Below, one piece after another: positions 1 through 13,800 of a stretch of DNA of 64,000 nucleotides (the stretch's first letter is position 1; every line of letters begins with the position of its first letter). The DNA is taken from assembly GCA_013400155.1 (NCBI GenBank), contig VXBM01000016.1, positions 1,562,457 through 1,626,456 of the forward strand, read 5' to 3'. The notes beneath the pieces are model-generated. The model saw only the letters and a list, made by a program, of their open reading frames with translations, was not told the DNA's origin and did no database searches. The position numbers and the translations under genes were made by a program. Source of the DNA: Helopsaltes ochotensis. Taxonomy: Eukaryota; Chordata; Aves; Passeriformes; Locustellidae.

Positions 1-2915
1 ACATCTGGAAAGCAATGGTAGCGCACAAATAGAAGCTGTGGGTTTGATGCATAGGCTCATGGGTGAGTGTCTTTGGGCTGCACTGTGCAGAAGGGTGAGA
101 CTGTGTCACCTTCCTTCTGGAAATTACTCTATCAAAAATATTCTTCCACTCCCAGAAACAAACACATGAACAATCTATGCTATTTTAAGCATAAAAAATA
201 ATTTTTAAACCACTACAAACTTCTAAAACACTGTACAGCCCTCCTTGCAGCAGAAGAACGGTGGTCAAGAAGACAAAGGGGCAGAGACCAGTTGTATTAC
301 ATCCCAGAATAACCCCACACTTCTCAACATAGTAAGATACTACTCAGTACTAATTAAATAGAAGGACCTATTAAGAGTCAAACTCCTGGACAGGAGGCTT
401 ATATTAAAGGTTCCTTTTTACATTAGTAGGGTCATAGATGGCTTATCAGAAGGCAAATAAAATCACTACATAATATCTTTATACATTGCAGTTAAACATT
501 AGAAAGACAAAGCAAGCGTTTCATCACTCTGCTCTTTGCAGCTTACAGTGAATATATGCCAACTGCTCTGGATGAAGATGCAATGTTCTATCTCAGGAGA
601 GAGACTAACCACTGAAACCGGGGGAAAAAACAAGTCTCACAAAAACATAATGAAGCCTCAGCACAATACTATCATGAGTTGTAAGGCACAGGCACACTAC
701 AGGATCTTGGAGATACCATGCCCTACTAGCTGTTGTGGCAATTCACCTTGGGAATAGTGTTATCCATGTTATTGTGTAGTCTTATAATGAACCAAATCAA
801 AAGACAAATGGGAAGAATGTAAGAAGCAAAAGGAATCAAACTATACCAGTGGCAGAAGTAAACAATGCAATTAGACATGACAACTAAAAGGTGGAAATAC
901 AATCAGGGTATCAGGCTGCACATGCTATATGCTGTTAGCAATTCTCAGTTTCTAATAAGGTTAATAATAGTGAAACCAGGTAAGTAAATACATAGAGAAA
1001 ATAGTGAAGTAGTATCACTTATCTCAAGCTTGTAATTTTATTACTGAGCTAGCACTCCTGCTACTTATAAATCCAAAGGAGTATTGTGTCCTATCAGTGT
1101 CTGTGCACAATTTCAGGGACATAAATAAAAATTACTTACGCACAGATCTCACCTTATTGTATTTCTTAATATCATTGTACATTTGTATGATGCTTGAATT
1201 ATTAAGCAGTGTAGACTTTAAAAAAGATTCAACATATAAAAATAACCCCAAGATTATCAATATAGTCCTTGATAATTCTATTAGCCTGTGAATATTAAAA
1301 CAGATTTGGGCTAAAGCAATTGCTACTACATAAGCATAGGAAAACAGCAAAAAAGTCCACAAATCATTCTTGTAATGTGTATGATTTCAGGGACAGTACC
1401 AATGGAAAATAACCAGTACTTAGTCTTGATATGAGACTCTAAGCTCCCTCTCAGAAGAGGTTTTCTTTTGTGGTGCATGTGGACAGTATGCAAAAGTTTT
1501 TTTTCTCTCATGGAACTCGAGGTTACTGCCACAAGCAAACACACCCACCTCTCGCTCTATCACATTAACTCTGGCAAATTAAAATCCGGATACAGTCAAA
1601 TCTGATGAGACCTTAAGTTCTGAAAATTCAAAATTAATTCAAAATGAGGTTTCCCAAGTATCAAAACTTCAACAGTATAAATTATCATATCACTGTAATA
1701 TTTCACACCTTGACAAAAAAGGTAGAGACTGGAATCTTGGAAGACTTACAAAAATTTTCACTAGCAAGTATGCAAGCTACTTCAGTTGATTTCAGAAGCC
1801 ATTCAACACTTTTCTTCTTAAAGACTGATTTCAGTTGCTTATACTCATGATGTCTCAAGGCCTGGCCAAATACACCTACCTAGCACTTCCAAGAGTCTTC
1901 TAACTCTACATGGCTAAATGCTCAGCCTTTAAGTTCTTTAGTATACCCATGAAGAAAAGAGGTGATTCTTTCCCAACCCTGAAAATTTAATTACTGAGGT
2001 TTAATAGCTAATATTTATTAGCAGGAGATCTCACAAGTGCATATGTATACTATAAATGCTTATGAGCACATCTGTGCAAGTTGTAAGATGCTGTGTATAG
2101 CAATAACCAATTGACAACTTTATGGATGCTCTAGGACTTTATAAGATTTATTAATCTGTTAATTATTGTGACTTTTAATACCTGCTTTAAAATGGAATCC
2201 TTAGTATCAAATGTAGTCCTTGTACCACACATTTATACAGCATCCCAGTGGGATCTATGTCTTATCACTTGACAAGCAATAAATAATGCCAGTATTATAA
2301 CAAACAATAACACCTTCCACTCATTTCAAGGTTGGGAGACTAAATTAGGACTAATGAGGATTATGTAGTCATTTGTCTATATATTTTGCCATTCATTGTC
2401 TGCTTACAACCCCTCCAGTTTTTGAGAGCTTGTCAGCAGCTTCTCAAAGATCTACATGTATTCGAGCTTTACCAGATCGGTGCTGTCATTCCCCAAAGTC
2501 TTTCATTATTTACCCAGATTTGTCTACCTACACACACAGCTGCTGGGTTATTTTGGATTCTGAGTGAAAAGGAAACAAAAGAAACCACCAAAACATGCAG
2601 CAGTGTATCCTAATTCACCAGACAATTGTGTACATTAGCATGAAGCTACTGACCTTCTCCAGCTAATACGTGTACTTTGTTCCTCTGTTAAAGGACGGGA
2701 TGCCGGCTGTGCCTGCTGGTTTGTACAGACATTTGCAAGGAGACAGAAACCAGTGACAGCCCTAAGAGCAGCAAATGCAATTTGAGTGTCTGGGTGATGG
2801 GGTGTGGAGCAGCAAAGTGCCACTGAACAGCAGAGACTAGCTCACCCTACTACCTCTCTGAAGTCCAGATATTCCACATATTCCACACCACAGACAATGA
2901 AAAACGGGACTGCCA

Positions 2916-2990
2916 CAACCTGGCCGAGCGGAGGACTCAAGTATGTCCTCGGAGGAACTGCGAGGTAGGGATTCAAACCCCCAACACTTT
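2916..2990 (+). repeat. tRNA-like segment with A-box and B-box matches (SINE head or tRNA relic)
   Basis: TGGCCGAGCGG at 2921-2931 is a near-perfect Pol III A box of the tRNA-Leu/Ser type. A B-box-like GATTCAAACC follows at 2970-2979, inside the flanking stretch GGGATTCAAACCCCC. A stem-like ACTCAAG segment between them recalls the anticodon arm of tRNA-Leu(CAA). The D-arm is incomplete and I cannot form a full acceptor stem, so this is not an intact tRNA gene. A degraded tRNA-derived SINE or a pseudo-tRNA is more likely; chance is possible. Confidence 0.35.
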
Positions 2991-3071
2991 GATCCTCTTG
3001 AATCAGTTGCTTCTCCTGTAAGGTAACGGATACAAAAGGAGGATACAGGTGAATACAGGACTCAAACTGAT

Positions 3072-3650
3072 CTGACAGAGCTGGAAAGAGGATGAAAGAG
3101 ACAAGAAAAATGATCAAAGTTTTGGAATGCTTTTGATGTAGAGAGATAGTAAAAAGACTTCTCAGCCCAAAAAAGAGGCAGAGAGAAGAGATTTATAAAA
3201 TCATTAATAGCATGAAGAAGATCAGGAAGTCAAAGCAATCTGTGTTGTTTCAATGAAAGAAAGAATATCCAATAAAGCAATCAAACTGTGGATTTAAAAT
3301 GAGCAAACAAAGTGCTTTTTCATACAACACAAAAGTAAAGTGCAAAACCCATTGCTGCAGGATGTTCTGGAGCAGACACAAACATGTTCAGAAAGGGATT
3401 AGATAAATTCACAGATGACAGGCCCATCAGGGGCATTAAAGACAATCTAATGCAACCTCTGGCTCCAAAAGCCTCTGAGCCAATCTGCTGACAGAAGCAG
3501 GGATCACATATGAGGGGTAGGATCATCCTGCTGCTAGGTTTCTGTACGCTTTTCCCCGTGCATTCACCAGATGCACTGCTGAAGCCAGACAAGCCCTTAG
3601 TTTGATCAAGAACAGCCACTCTTACATTTTGATACAGCAGGAACATGATT
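3072..3650 (+). mobile_element. Old CR1-type LINE fragment, 3' region
   Basis: The sequence follows, in order, the landmarks of an ancient sauropsid CR1 3' region: ACAAGAAAAATGATCAAAG (about 3101), AGATTTATAAAATCATTAAT (about 3189), the AAACAAAGTGCTTTTTCATA block (3304), ATTGCTGCAGGATGTTCTGG (3351), the GGGATTAGATAAATTCA and AGGCCCATCAGGGGC blocks (3397-3436), and the closing GATCAAGAACAGCCACTCTTAC block (3604 onward). It is diverged, with small deletions and no usable reading frame. Subfamily assignment needs a repeat library. Confidence 0.85.
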
Positions 3651-4632
3651 GCAGCCCATGTTCTTTTTATAACCCAGACTGTCTAGTCTTGTTTTTATCT
3701 GCCAGTAGAACTGTAGTATCTTCACAGAAAATCAGTTACTCAGTTTCCCAGTTATTGAGTTTACCTTCAGTGGTGAGTCACCTAAACAAGTCAATTAGAA
3801 AACGGATACTCTTTCACCATAACTGTTATGGTTTCATTAACCTTCCTATAATACCTGCTAATGCCCTAGTCAAATTATGAATAAGAAAAAAAGGAGACAA
3901 AATTGGGGAGCTGCTTTTAATCTCCTGTATTTTTGTTGATAAAATCAACATCAAAGTTGCTGTCTTCTCAAATAACTCTGCTTCTTGCAGTCTCCTGACA
4001 TTTAAGGGCACATTCTCTAGTTAAATTAATGCCAGCAACTGACTGCAACCTCCTTTTATAACTTCATGCTGTGCTATGTTATCTATCACTTTCCCAACAA
4101 AAATAAATTGATCATATACTTTTACAGACATACAGTCCTAATTTTTATGGCTCCCTGCCCAGTTAGCCCCCAATATGAGCAAAAAAATAAAAACAAGAAA
4201 TCTGTCACCATGCCCAAAGAATTACTGACTTCATCTTCTTAACCCAGGGAAACTAACACAGCTCAGAGCTGCCATCTCCTCCTCTTTAAGAATGCCCTGC
4301 TCTGAGACCAGTCCTGCACAATAATAGCAATTTGGCTAATGTTGCTCCACAAACAATGATGGCTACAGCACAGGGTGAAAACAACTTCCAGGGTGGTAGA
4401 TTCTAGGCTATTTAGAAGTTAACACAATGGAGACAGTTTGCTATGCTCAGCCTCTTGGCACAAGGCACCTAGAAGGTTCTTGCTTCTAGTGAAGGAGGGA
4501 AACACAAAAAGAGGTGATCAGGAAAGCCAAGATTGCAGCTGAAACTGTAGAAGGAGACTGCAAAGCAAAAGCGAAGGAGGAGCCACTGGCATGGCTCAAG
4601 CTCTGCATGTTTTTTCTTGGACTGCCTCCCCC

Positions 4633-4650
4633 TGCAAGCTGCAGCTTGCA
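4633..4650. repeat. 18-bp perfect palindrome
   Basis: TGCAAGCTGCAGCTTGCA is identical to its reverse complement, with no central spacer. It lies in a non-coding stretch. Chance alone would give about 0.25 such 18-bp palindromes in a window of this size, so it is notable but not compelling. Confidence 0.95.
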
Positions 4651-7580
4651 CCTGATGGCAGAAGATCCTTCTGTCAGGTGAAGGTCCTGCCCATGGACCA
4701 TCCTGCATAACTCTGCCCAGACCCAAATGCCTCTTCCCAAGACAAATGTGGGCAACCAGTCCAGCAACTTCATGTACTTCATTCAGCGTTCAGGTCCATC
4801 AAATTAATTTCTGATAGAGAGAGCAAATATGATACTATGAATATTCATGTGGTCCATTCAGAAAGTGCCCCTTACATCTAAAGGGCATCTTATAACAAAC
4901 CTCCTTTATCTGCTAAAACCAGGCTGGTTGTCACTTGAAGGAAAAGCAGCAATTAACTAATAGTCTGGAAAAAGCAAGCTGATTTGCTTGAAAAGGAAAA
5001 AAAAACCAACAACAAAAGACACTGAAATTCTTCTTTATCTTCACTTCAGTATCAAGCCATATCTAGTCATACCCAAGAAAAGGGGAAAAAAAAAGAGTGA
5101 TAAGAATTATTGGCTGCGTTCCTTTTACTTAAGTAATTACTTTTGAATGCCAGACTTGTGGTATTTTGCTTTTTTATAAGAATGTAGGACGCAAATTGTT
5201 CACAGAGCTGATAAAAACACTTGTCTCACCCAGTTACATAGAATCCTTTGGATGATATACCTGAAGAGAGTTATCTTCTTCTCACCCTGATGAGGAATTG
5301 CCAACAAAACAATTTTGTACTATCCCAAATCATCTGTATTTCCGTCCATATCTTGCCTGAATAAAAACACAAAAAGTAATTTTCACAGTCTTAAGTTTTA
5401 CAGCAAAACCTGAGGAAGAAGTTCCCAGTTTTTCTATGAAGTGTGTTTACATCAAATTTTTATTTGCAATATAAAAATAGGTATCCTTTGTAAGAACAGT
5501 GAATCAAATTCTACCTTGTAACACTTCAGAAGATGTTAAACTGTGGTTTATTCTGCAAGTCTTCTGCAGCATTGTTTTGTGAATTTTTTCTTCTCTGATG
5601 GACTCCACCTAAACAGAATATTCCCCATTGTGCTGGATACTCCTATGAACACATCTGAAAACCAGAGCCAGGTCTTGGGCATTCAAGGCTAGGAGCTTAG
5701 AGGTCCACCACACCTGAACTCAGGTGACTCTGTGGTGCAGAATCTCATTTTTGGGTGGAAACAGGCGCCTACATGGCAAAGCGCAAATGTCAGTGCGATC
5801 TCAGACGTGCTCTGGGAACACAGTCCACTGTATTCCACCCATGGGGCAGTGTGTGGCAAATATGCTATGGCTTGGGCTGGGGACCTGGGAGAGCCACGCT
5901 CCATGCCTTGCTGTCTAGCATGGCTTCTTGGCCAGTTTCAGGCAAGTTGATCCAGGCCGCTGTGCTTTAACTCTTCCAAATGCAGAGCAGATAACAGGAA
6001 TGACCTTTGCAAAGCATTTGGAGAACTAGGGCCTTCATCATCGCCTGCCCCATATCCTTTACATTTAATCTCTTAATACGGGTGGCTCTCAACTTCAGAG
6101 TTATTTGTGGACAGGAAGGAAAGCAGGTTGAGTTCCTCTGTAACTGACATCACTTTTAAAACATTTTCTCATCAGCTGGGTCTGATTCTTCAGAATTTCA
6201 TCAGATGTGCCCCCTGAATAAATTCAGCCAGCCCTGATTAAATAGGAATTCATTTGCAAGGGCAGAGCTGGGAACTATCATGCTGCCACAATCACTGGAA
6301 CTCTTGATTTACAGAAACCAAAAAGGAAACCAAGACTAGGGTCTCTGATTGCTGAGCAGAAAAAAACCTAGATAAAAAAAGAGCATTAACAGACCAAGCT
6401 GAGTATTTAACATGCTGCCAATAGTTCCTATCCCCAAAGACTGCAGAACTGGATACTTCACTTACACTTCTAAACTGTTGTATTTTTCATAAAAACTTCT
6501 ACTGTGTGTAGTTTAGGCTGCTTTTGGAGGAAAGGATACCAAAACTCTGACTCATAAAGTAACACTCGACATCAACCTCCAGGTCACCTCAGCGTGCAAC
6601 CAATAACACAGCTTCCTTTTGGAAATGTACGTCTGAATCCCATTCCATGTATTTAAAACAGAGTGAAATACCTCCTAATTAACCTGTGTCAAGGTAATAA
6701 AAAATGTGATAGCATACTCTTATTATGGATGTATAAATTATGTGACAAAATACAGTAATGCAGAACCCCATAAAGGATTAATAAAACATTTCTACCCAAC
6801 TTAACGTATTTATGAAATCTTGCATGTTACTGACACTTGGAGCAAACACTCTGAAATTGCATCATGCCCCCACTGTTTTAGTAAATTAGAACCACACAAA
6901 ATTTGCCTTCGCTCTATGAACAATAGATATAAAATAAGCTTTTCTTTTTCAAACTGCATGATACAGTGTTGGTAAACAGACCTCACTCTTTTCATGATTT
7001 TAATCTGGAGCAGTATAATTTATGCCAACTTGGCACTACCACAGCAAGACACTTATAAGAGGTCTTCATCTTTAAGCATGAGTCCTGCTGAAGTCAACAA
7101 GAAACCAATTATTCCTCTCCTTAAAACTTAGCATGTGCTTAAGAATCTTGGTAGATCCAGTACTTTATGAGGAGAATGATCTTTGAGATTCTCTCCTAAC
7201 TGCTCAACTTCGCAGAGGACAAAGTATTAACTTGAGTAACACATCAAGGGCCAGAGTTTGCCGATACTTAGCACACACTGACTGCATGTCTCAGCAGAGC
7301 TGAAAAAGGTGGAAATCAGTTGACCATCAGTCAAACACCATTGAATTTCACCACAGAATACTGGTTCTGGGGCATATGTGGGCATGTTCCAACCTAGGTT
7401 CTGGCTAGACAACCCACCATATACTTATAACAGTTCAGAGGCAGTGCTTTTTACAAGATGAGCTTGTTCTGCAAAATATGAAGGAGCAGGTTTATATGCC
7501 AGCCTGAAAAAATATAGGGAAATACATGGTTAAAAGGTGGAAGAATTGACAGAAATGAAGACAGACAAAAGCTCCTTCTT

Positions 7581-7660
7581 TCCTGAAAAAAACCCTAACA
7601 AAAATAAACCTCCAAAACAACCTCCAAAAACCCACAAAACCCATACAAATCCACAGTATC
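7581..7660. repeat. A/C-rich low-complexity tract
   Basis: The plus strand is almost free of G and made of runs such as AACAAAAATAAACCTCC and CCAAAAACCCACAAAACCC. The apparent ORF across it (Lys/Asn/Pro-rich) is a product of this composition. Confidence 0.7.
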
Positions 7661-7830
7661 TAGAACAAACTTGTGTTTTGGTAAATAGACAGAAAACTGC
7701 TGGCTTCACCAAAGAAAATTCCAGAGAAAGAAATGGCTATTTTGCTACTATCAGGAATCATATAGGTCTAGGCCTGCAAAGCAAAACCACAATCTAACTG
7801 CAGCCTGTGTCAACACCAGCTGAACACTGA

Positions 7831-7896
7831 ACAGCAGTGTAGGAAGACACAGGAGCATGTAGTGCAGGAACAGCAGCAGGAAGACACAGGATCATG
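7831..7896. repeat. Imperfect tandem duplication, about 37-39 bp unit
   Basis: AGGAAGACACAGGAGCATG at 7841-7859 recurs with one mismatch at 7878-7896 (AGGAAGACACAGGATCATG). Both copies are preceded by ACAGCAG, with two extra bases in the first copy. This fits one local duplication with slight later divergence. Confidence 0.85.
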
Positions 7897-10800
7897 ACCT
7901 TTAATGCAGAGCTAGGGAGCAGCATACAGACATCAACAGATGTGCTGAAGATCAGCTACTGCAGCTTCACTCAGTCCTTCACTGGCACAATTGAGCTAAC
8001 CTAGCAAAAAACCTGTGTTACCATCTGGCTCAACACAGCACACTGACTTAGAAAATCAGGCAGACAAATCTCTGTTTGTGGTAGTGCTGGGTTGCATTTC
8101 CACCACAGAGAGTGTTCTGAAGATGCATTTAATTTCCTTATGAAGTTTTTAGTTTATAGTTCTTTTTTGTTGTGTACAAGGCTAATTGCAGAGTCAGGAC
8201 TTGTAACCTCTAATCCCTGTCAGGTTCTGACACCATGCAGACCGGCTTTGGCAATGGTGGCACTTTTTGTCTCATCGTTGCCTCCCCACCGGTAAAGATT
8301 CCCCACAGATCTCAGGACAGACAGCTGAACTGATACTATGGCAGCCCTCCTTTAACATTATTCTGAGGTAAAAACTCAGAACGCAGCCACAAACAGCTAG
8401 ATCTGTTTCCAGCCATTTTCTTCCTAATAATTTCCCAACTTACACACATGAACCCAAGGTCATTGCTGACTTACAGAACCCAGTTCCACAGCTTGCATCC
8501 TTGCCTACTATTCCAGTGTCAGGTTTTCCCAGCAGAAAACTGTGCACAGTTCAGCTGATCATGAACATAATTCAGGATCTTGCAGGCTGTATTTAAATGT
8601 GAAGTTTTACTCCTTAGCTTTGCTGTAAATTTGAACTGCACTGTTGCACATATGACTCCAGCAGGTACACCTTACACTGTACAAGTAAGCTGAGTCACTG
8701 CTCACGAGTAACAATCCGCAGTCTCAACCTGTCAGAGATACCTAACAAATTTCAATTAGAACTGCCAACAAAAAATAAAACCCTTGAGAGTAAGGTGAGA
8801 AATATATGTGCATAGTAAAGAAAAAAAGAAAACCAAACCAAAACAAATCAAAAGTAAAAAGAGAATCCAAGGCAGATTGGACCTAAAATCAGATTAATGG
8901 ATTATTTTTCTGCAATATAGTACACCCCAGTGTGACAGGTCTTCCAGATGTGCTGAGAGAAGATGACACAATATTATACATATAAAGCACTGCATATGTG
9001 ATTAGAGAAAATCCTTTGAGAAAACATGCATAGTAATTACATTTTAAACATTCAAAAATATTTGGCCTTCTTTCAATAACAGCCTGAGAAAAACACCTTA
9101 CTGTAAAACTGCAAATACAATTTAAAGGCTGGCTGGAATTAACCAGGTCTGACTGCTGAAAAACAGGTTTCATTTTACAGCACAGTGCAGGTGACAGGAT
9201 TACTGGTTTTTGCTTTACTTTTGTGCTCTTCACCCACCCACAGAAGGCGGGGGTTTTTTTGAGACACAGTCCAGTACTTAGCAACCACTGACCTTTACAA
9301 ATTTTTACACAACAGTGCTTTTAAAACTGAACTCTGTTCCAAAATTTACAGCTAACAGCTATAATGAAACAGGTAAAAAGAACTAAACATTCAGGGTCTG
9401 ACAGTGAGCTGAAGGCAATCAGCTCTGTTCAACTGAAATGAATGGAGTTTTCTCTTTTTAAACTAGCAGAGTATCTGGCACAGAAGCTTCAAGTTAGAAA
9501 AGCTCAGGCAGCTTTAACTCCCTAGAAATGAGCATGCATGAGATAAACAAAGAAATGAAGTGCAGGGTTAGTGCAGTTTGATCAGCTTGTATCAGCTGAC
9601 TCCCTACTTTATGCCCTTAAATAAATGATTCATTTGTAGAATTCTAGCCTTTCATGCATCCACAAGGATTCTGCAACTGAAAAAAAAAGAAAGGAACAGA
9701 AGTGATGGTGCATAGCAAGCTCCAGCCTTTCACAGAGAAGAGTCCTACACTTTCCTTTCTCCTGTGTGGAGAGAAAGCCCATGCAGAAATGTCCAGCTTG
9801 CATGGGCTGCCAGTGCTGACCACGGAGCAGCCCTGCAGCACAGCAGCCCGAGGCCAAACTTTGCACCTCAACATCTCAGACAAAGAGAGGGACAGAAAGA
9901 GGCTGGACTGAACTCACTGAAATCTAAACACAATGAAATCTCCATGTTTACCCAGTGTTACATATCCTGTTAACTCAGTGCAGAGCTCTCTGCAGAGTAA
10001 GAGATCGAAGCATACTAGGATAAATCAGAAGAGTATATTTATAATCTGTGGCTTCTGAAAAGTTAGCAGCATGTACCATTTTTTTTCTTGAAGTAAATCT
10101 AAAGGGGAAGAACAGATATAAACCTAAAAGCACAAAGAATATTATAACTATGCTGTTTACCATTTACCACTAGGTATAAAAACCACTTTGAATTTATGTA
10201 TGCCTTTTTTTTCCTTTTAAAAGGCCACCATGCAAACCAGCTGCAATTCAGAGCTCACAATCTAATTTTTGTTTCTTTTCCTTTCTATGCCAATATATCC
10301 AAAACACAGATATAGTGCTCTCCTCCATTCACACTCCACTGAGGGCATTATATTTTCATTAATATGTCCACACCCTTCCTTCAGTGAAAGAATATCCAAA
10401 AGCCACCGTGCAGAACTCAGTACTCCAAGGCAACTGAAAGTGATCAGGCTCTCTGCTGACCTGACTGACAGTTTTTCCTCAGAAAATTTAACAGACCCTG
10501 TCATTATGTATGTGATATATCCTATCATAATTAATTCCCCCAGGGAATGACATCCACAGGAAGCATGGTTCAAATACACCAGAAATTTGACATTTTGAAA
10601 CAGACTACCAACACTAAGATGCATCCATGGAAGAGCTGATATTTTTATTCTCCTTGACTGTAGATATATGGCATAAACTAAATCTTGTCATAAAAAGACT
10701 GGCTTAAAACCTGTTGAACCATACAGATAAAAATCAGTGTTCTTTGCTCTTAAACAGATTTGATTTAATTTGTTAGAAATCCAGAAGGTGTTAAAAATTA

Positions 10801-13800
10801 CCACATGCCATTTAATATATGATGAAGTAAGAGCTTCCTTCAGCCTCAGTGGAAAAGATTCAGAGCTGTAATCCTTTTTCAAATAATTACCCTGTTCATC
10901 AGGCTTCAGCACAAGATGACTCCTAGATGAAGTAAAATGGCAAGACTGGCTATGAAAACCTCAGTATATACACATACCAAGCTGAATGGCAACAAGAACA
11001 CTTTGTAAGTGTTTGTCAAGTCACAGGCCCAAATTGGCCTAAAATTAGGATTGAGAGGGAAGAGCAAGAGCATGTGAAAGCATCAAGTCTATCTGCCATA
11101 TAAAAGGGTCTTTGAAGACAAAAATGTAGGAAGAGAGGGTAGGTATGCCAACTGAATGAGGCAGCTATAGCAGTGAATTATTGCTTTCACAAACACAACC
11201 TTAGTCAACCATGGTTTGACTCAGCCATGAGCTGTGCGGTGTGGCTACCCAGGAGAGTGCAGCCACATGTAGAAGAGGAGAAGTTAGTGGCTAACATAAA
11301 GAGCTAGGATAGCTTACTGCTACCCTGCCTCAGGAGGCATCCACCAGAATTTCACTTGTGCAATTTCAGGACACTGCAACCATATCCTTACTGAGGATAA
11401 CTGCAGTGTTTCCTACCCACAGGTCAAGGATATCCTGCATCAGCTTGCATGAATGATTCTTTCCACCACAAATGGCAACATAAAACCTAACATGCTGATG
11501 AAAGAGTACTGCAAATTACATCCTTAAGGTCAGCTCCTGTACAGAGTATTCAGAACAACACTCAGTAAACTTCTTGGACATCTTTTTCCTGCAGGCCCTA
11601 GAGACATTAGTTGAAGTAGAGACACGTGAGTTGCAGTGCACTTTTGGCATAAATGAGACAGAGAAGGAATTAATTTGGAGAAACATCAGCTCTGCTGGAA
11701 GCTGACAGATTCCTAATGCATCAGATTTGTGACTGCTTTTTTTTTTACTGATTTTTTTCTCTGTGTTTTTCTTCCATTTTGTTCCTTATTTACAATGAGG
11801 TTCTACAGTAGCAACATTTGGCAGATTTGATAGAGATACTGGCTTTGTCATTAATTTTTCCCCTATCCCTTTCTCCTCCTTTTCTAGGTCAAGATCACAG
11901 CGCTACCTGTCAGGTCTCTCCAGGCACAAGTTTATTTTTCATGTAATACCTGCCATTCAGTCAGTGTCAGTGCAGGGTTTTTCATGTGATTCCACCTACC
12001 CAAACAGTTTCATTTCTCCACTGAAACTAAATAATAATGTGATGTGCTTGACTGACCCAAATCTGCTGAAGTCTGCTTCAGTAATCCCTGCAGATCTATG
12101 TACTTCAGATTGCCATCTCTTCGGAGCAGTTTGCTGTTTCCAATGGATACAAATTCTGGTATTTATGTTCAGGACTACAACCAATGGACGAAGCCTCAAG
12201 TACAAAAATACCACTTCTCCAAAGCCGCTGCATCACAACCACCACAAAGTATATAATGCCCAAGTCCATAAAAGCTACCATGGAGATTCTATTTAAGCTG
12301 TAAAACACATCATCTACTTGGTCTGCTCTGTAACACAGTTTTATAGGAGTTAACCCAGTACAGCCCACCCTGGAAAATGGATTAAATCACTAAAACATTT
12401 TGCCTCCATGTAAGCTGTGTGCTCCCTCTTGTTAAAGCAGCTAATGGCACTGACAGGGCAGCCTGATGTGGCTTGGTACAGCTTCATCCCAATTAAAGAC
12501 ACCACATTCCACTGTGGGCAGCATCTGCAGCAGCACACAGAGGCTCTGCTCACATACACAAGCCCTCCCTGGATAAACAATGCAACTGTGAGACTCCCTG
12601 TACAAGTGTGAAAAACCAGCCAGGGACTGGACTCATCTCTTCCTCTCCTCTCCCATGGGCAGGGCGTCAGGACACATCCACTTGTCAAATTGTATTTTGC
12701 TGCCATAAATAAAAGTTAAACTTACCTTTAAATGAGTCATTCCATGGTTTATTATTGCTACTCAGGAAGCAGGCCTAAATTATGGGAGTGGAAGAAATAC
12801 TATGACAGCTCTAAATTGTGTCTCTGCTTGGATCCTCAGACAATTCATCTTCAGTTTTACAGTACAGACCAGTCCCCAAAACACCTATGAATACATTTTT
12901 TATAAGCATGGTGGACTGGCAGAAGGAGACTGGGACAACCCCAAAAGCAGTGATTTCAGCATTCCAGACCCTCGTACCCAAAGAATGGAGCTACACCAAC
13001 TACTGCACTGCTATCTATTTTCAACACTATCACCATCCTGCCAGGAACCGTGATCTACAGCTTTGGGAATTTTGTTCTAGAAAAACACAAGGGATGAACC
13101 TGTCCAATCCACAGGCCTTGGTTTGTTGACTACTGATCACAAGAACATTTATGCAGAAGAAACCATGCAGAAACTGCTGTACTCTTAGAGCTGCTATACC
13201 ACAACATAAAGTTAAGTGCTCTTGGAAAAACAAATGGTAGAATGAAGCCTGAAATTTACTGCCTGTATTAATTCATCCAATAATTAATTTATTAAAACAG
13301 AGAGAAAAGCAAAAGTTGAGTTCTTCATTAATGACCCTAACCAGAACTGTGCAGCAGAGATAGAAAAGTCAGCCAGTTCTACTAATTTTAGAATGTTCTA
13401 TTATGGGATTTAGTGCTGTAGCTGATTTAAAGGAAGCAAGAAAAAAAAATCTTTCCAATTGTCAAATGAAAGAGGTAGATTAATTTATATATGGCCAGTT
13501 TTCATTAACACTTTGAACTAAATTGCTTTTATTTGGGGCTTTTAAGATTACATTTGTCCCCTTAAGATTCAAACATTTTAATACCCATCCCATCCCTTGT
13601 TAGGACATTATTTTAAATGAAATGTAGAACCCAAGTCTTAATTAACTGAAGATATTAAGGAGCCTAAGTCACATTTCTCACACAGGTGCTAGCTTACATG
13701 GTATGCTATTTATATGGTAAAACTCCAGCTCTGTTCTCTATATTCCGCTTCTCTACAACCACCTTGTCAAATTTCATGTGGAGATTATTCTTCTAAAATT

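Noticed and set aside
5689..5970. Four overlapping short frames on both strands in a GC-richer patch
   Set aside because: Overlap in several frames shows a local lack of stops rather than coding. No splice-consistent exon of a known gene was found.
8889..9284. 131-codon minus frame
   Set aside because: Unusual Cys/Phe-rich peptide without domains; no supporting splice signals or homology that I recognise.
12350..13129. Several frames of 80-118 codons on both strands
   Set aside because: Mutually overlapping and unrelated to any family I know; consistent with chance.
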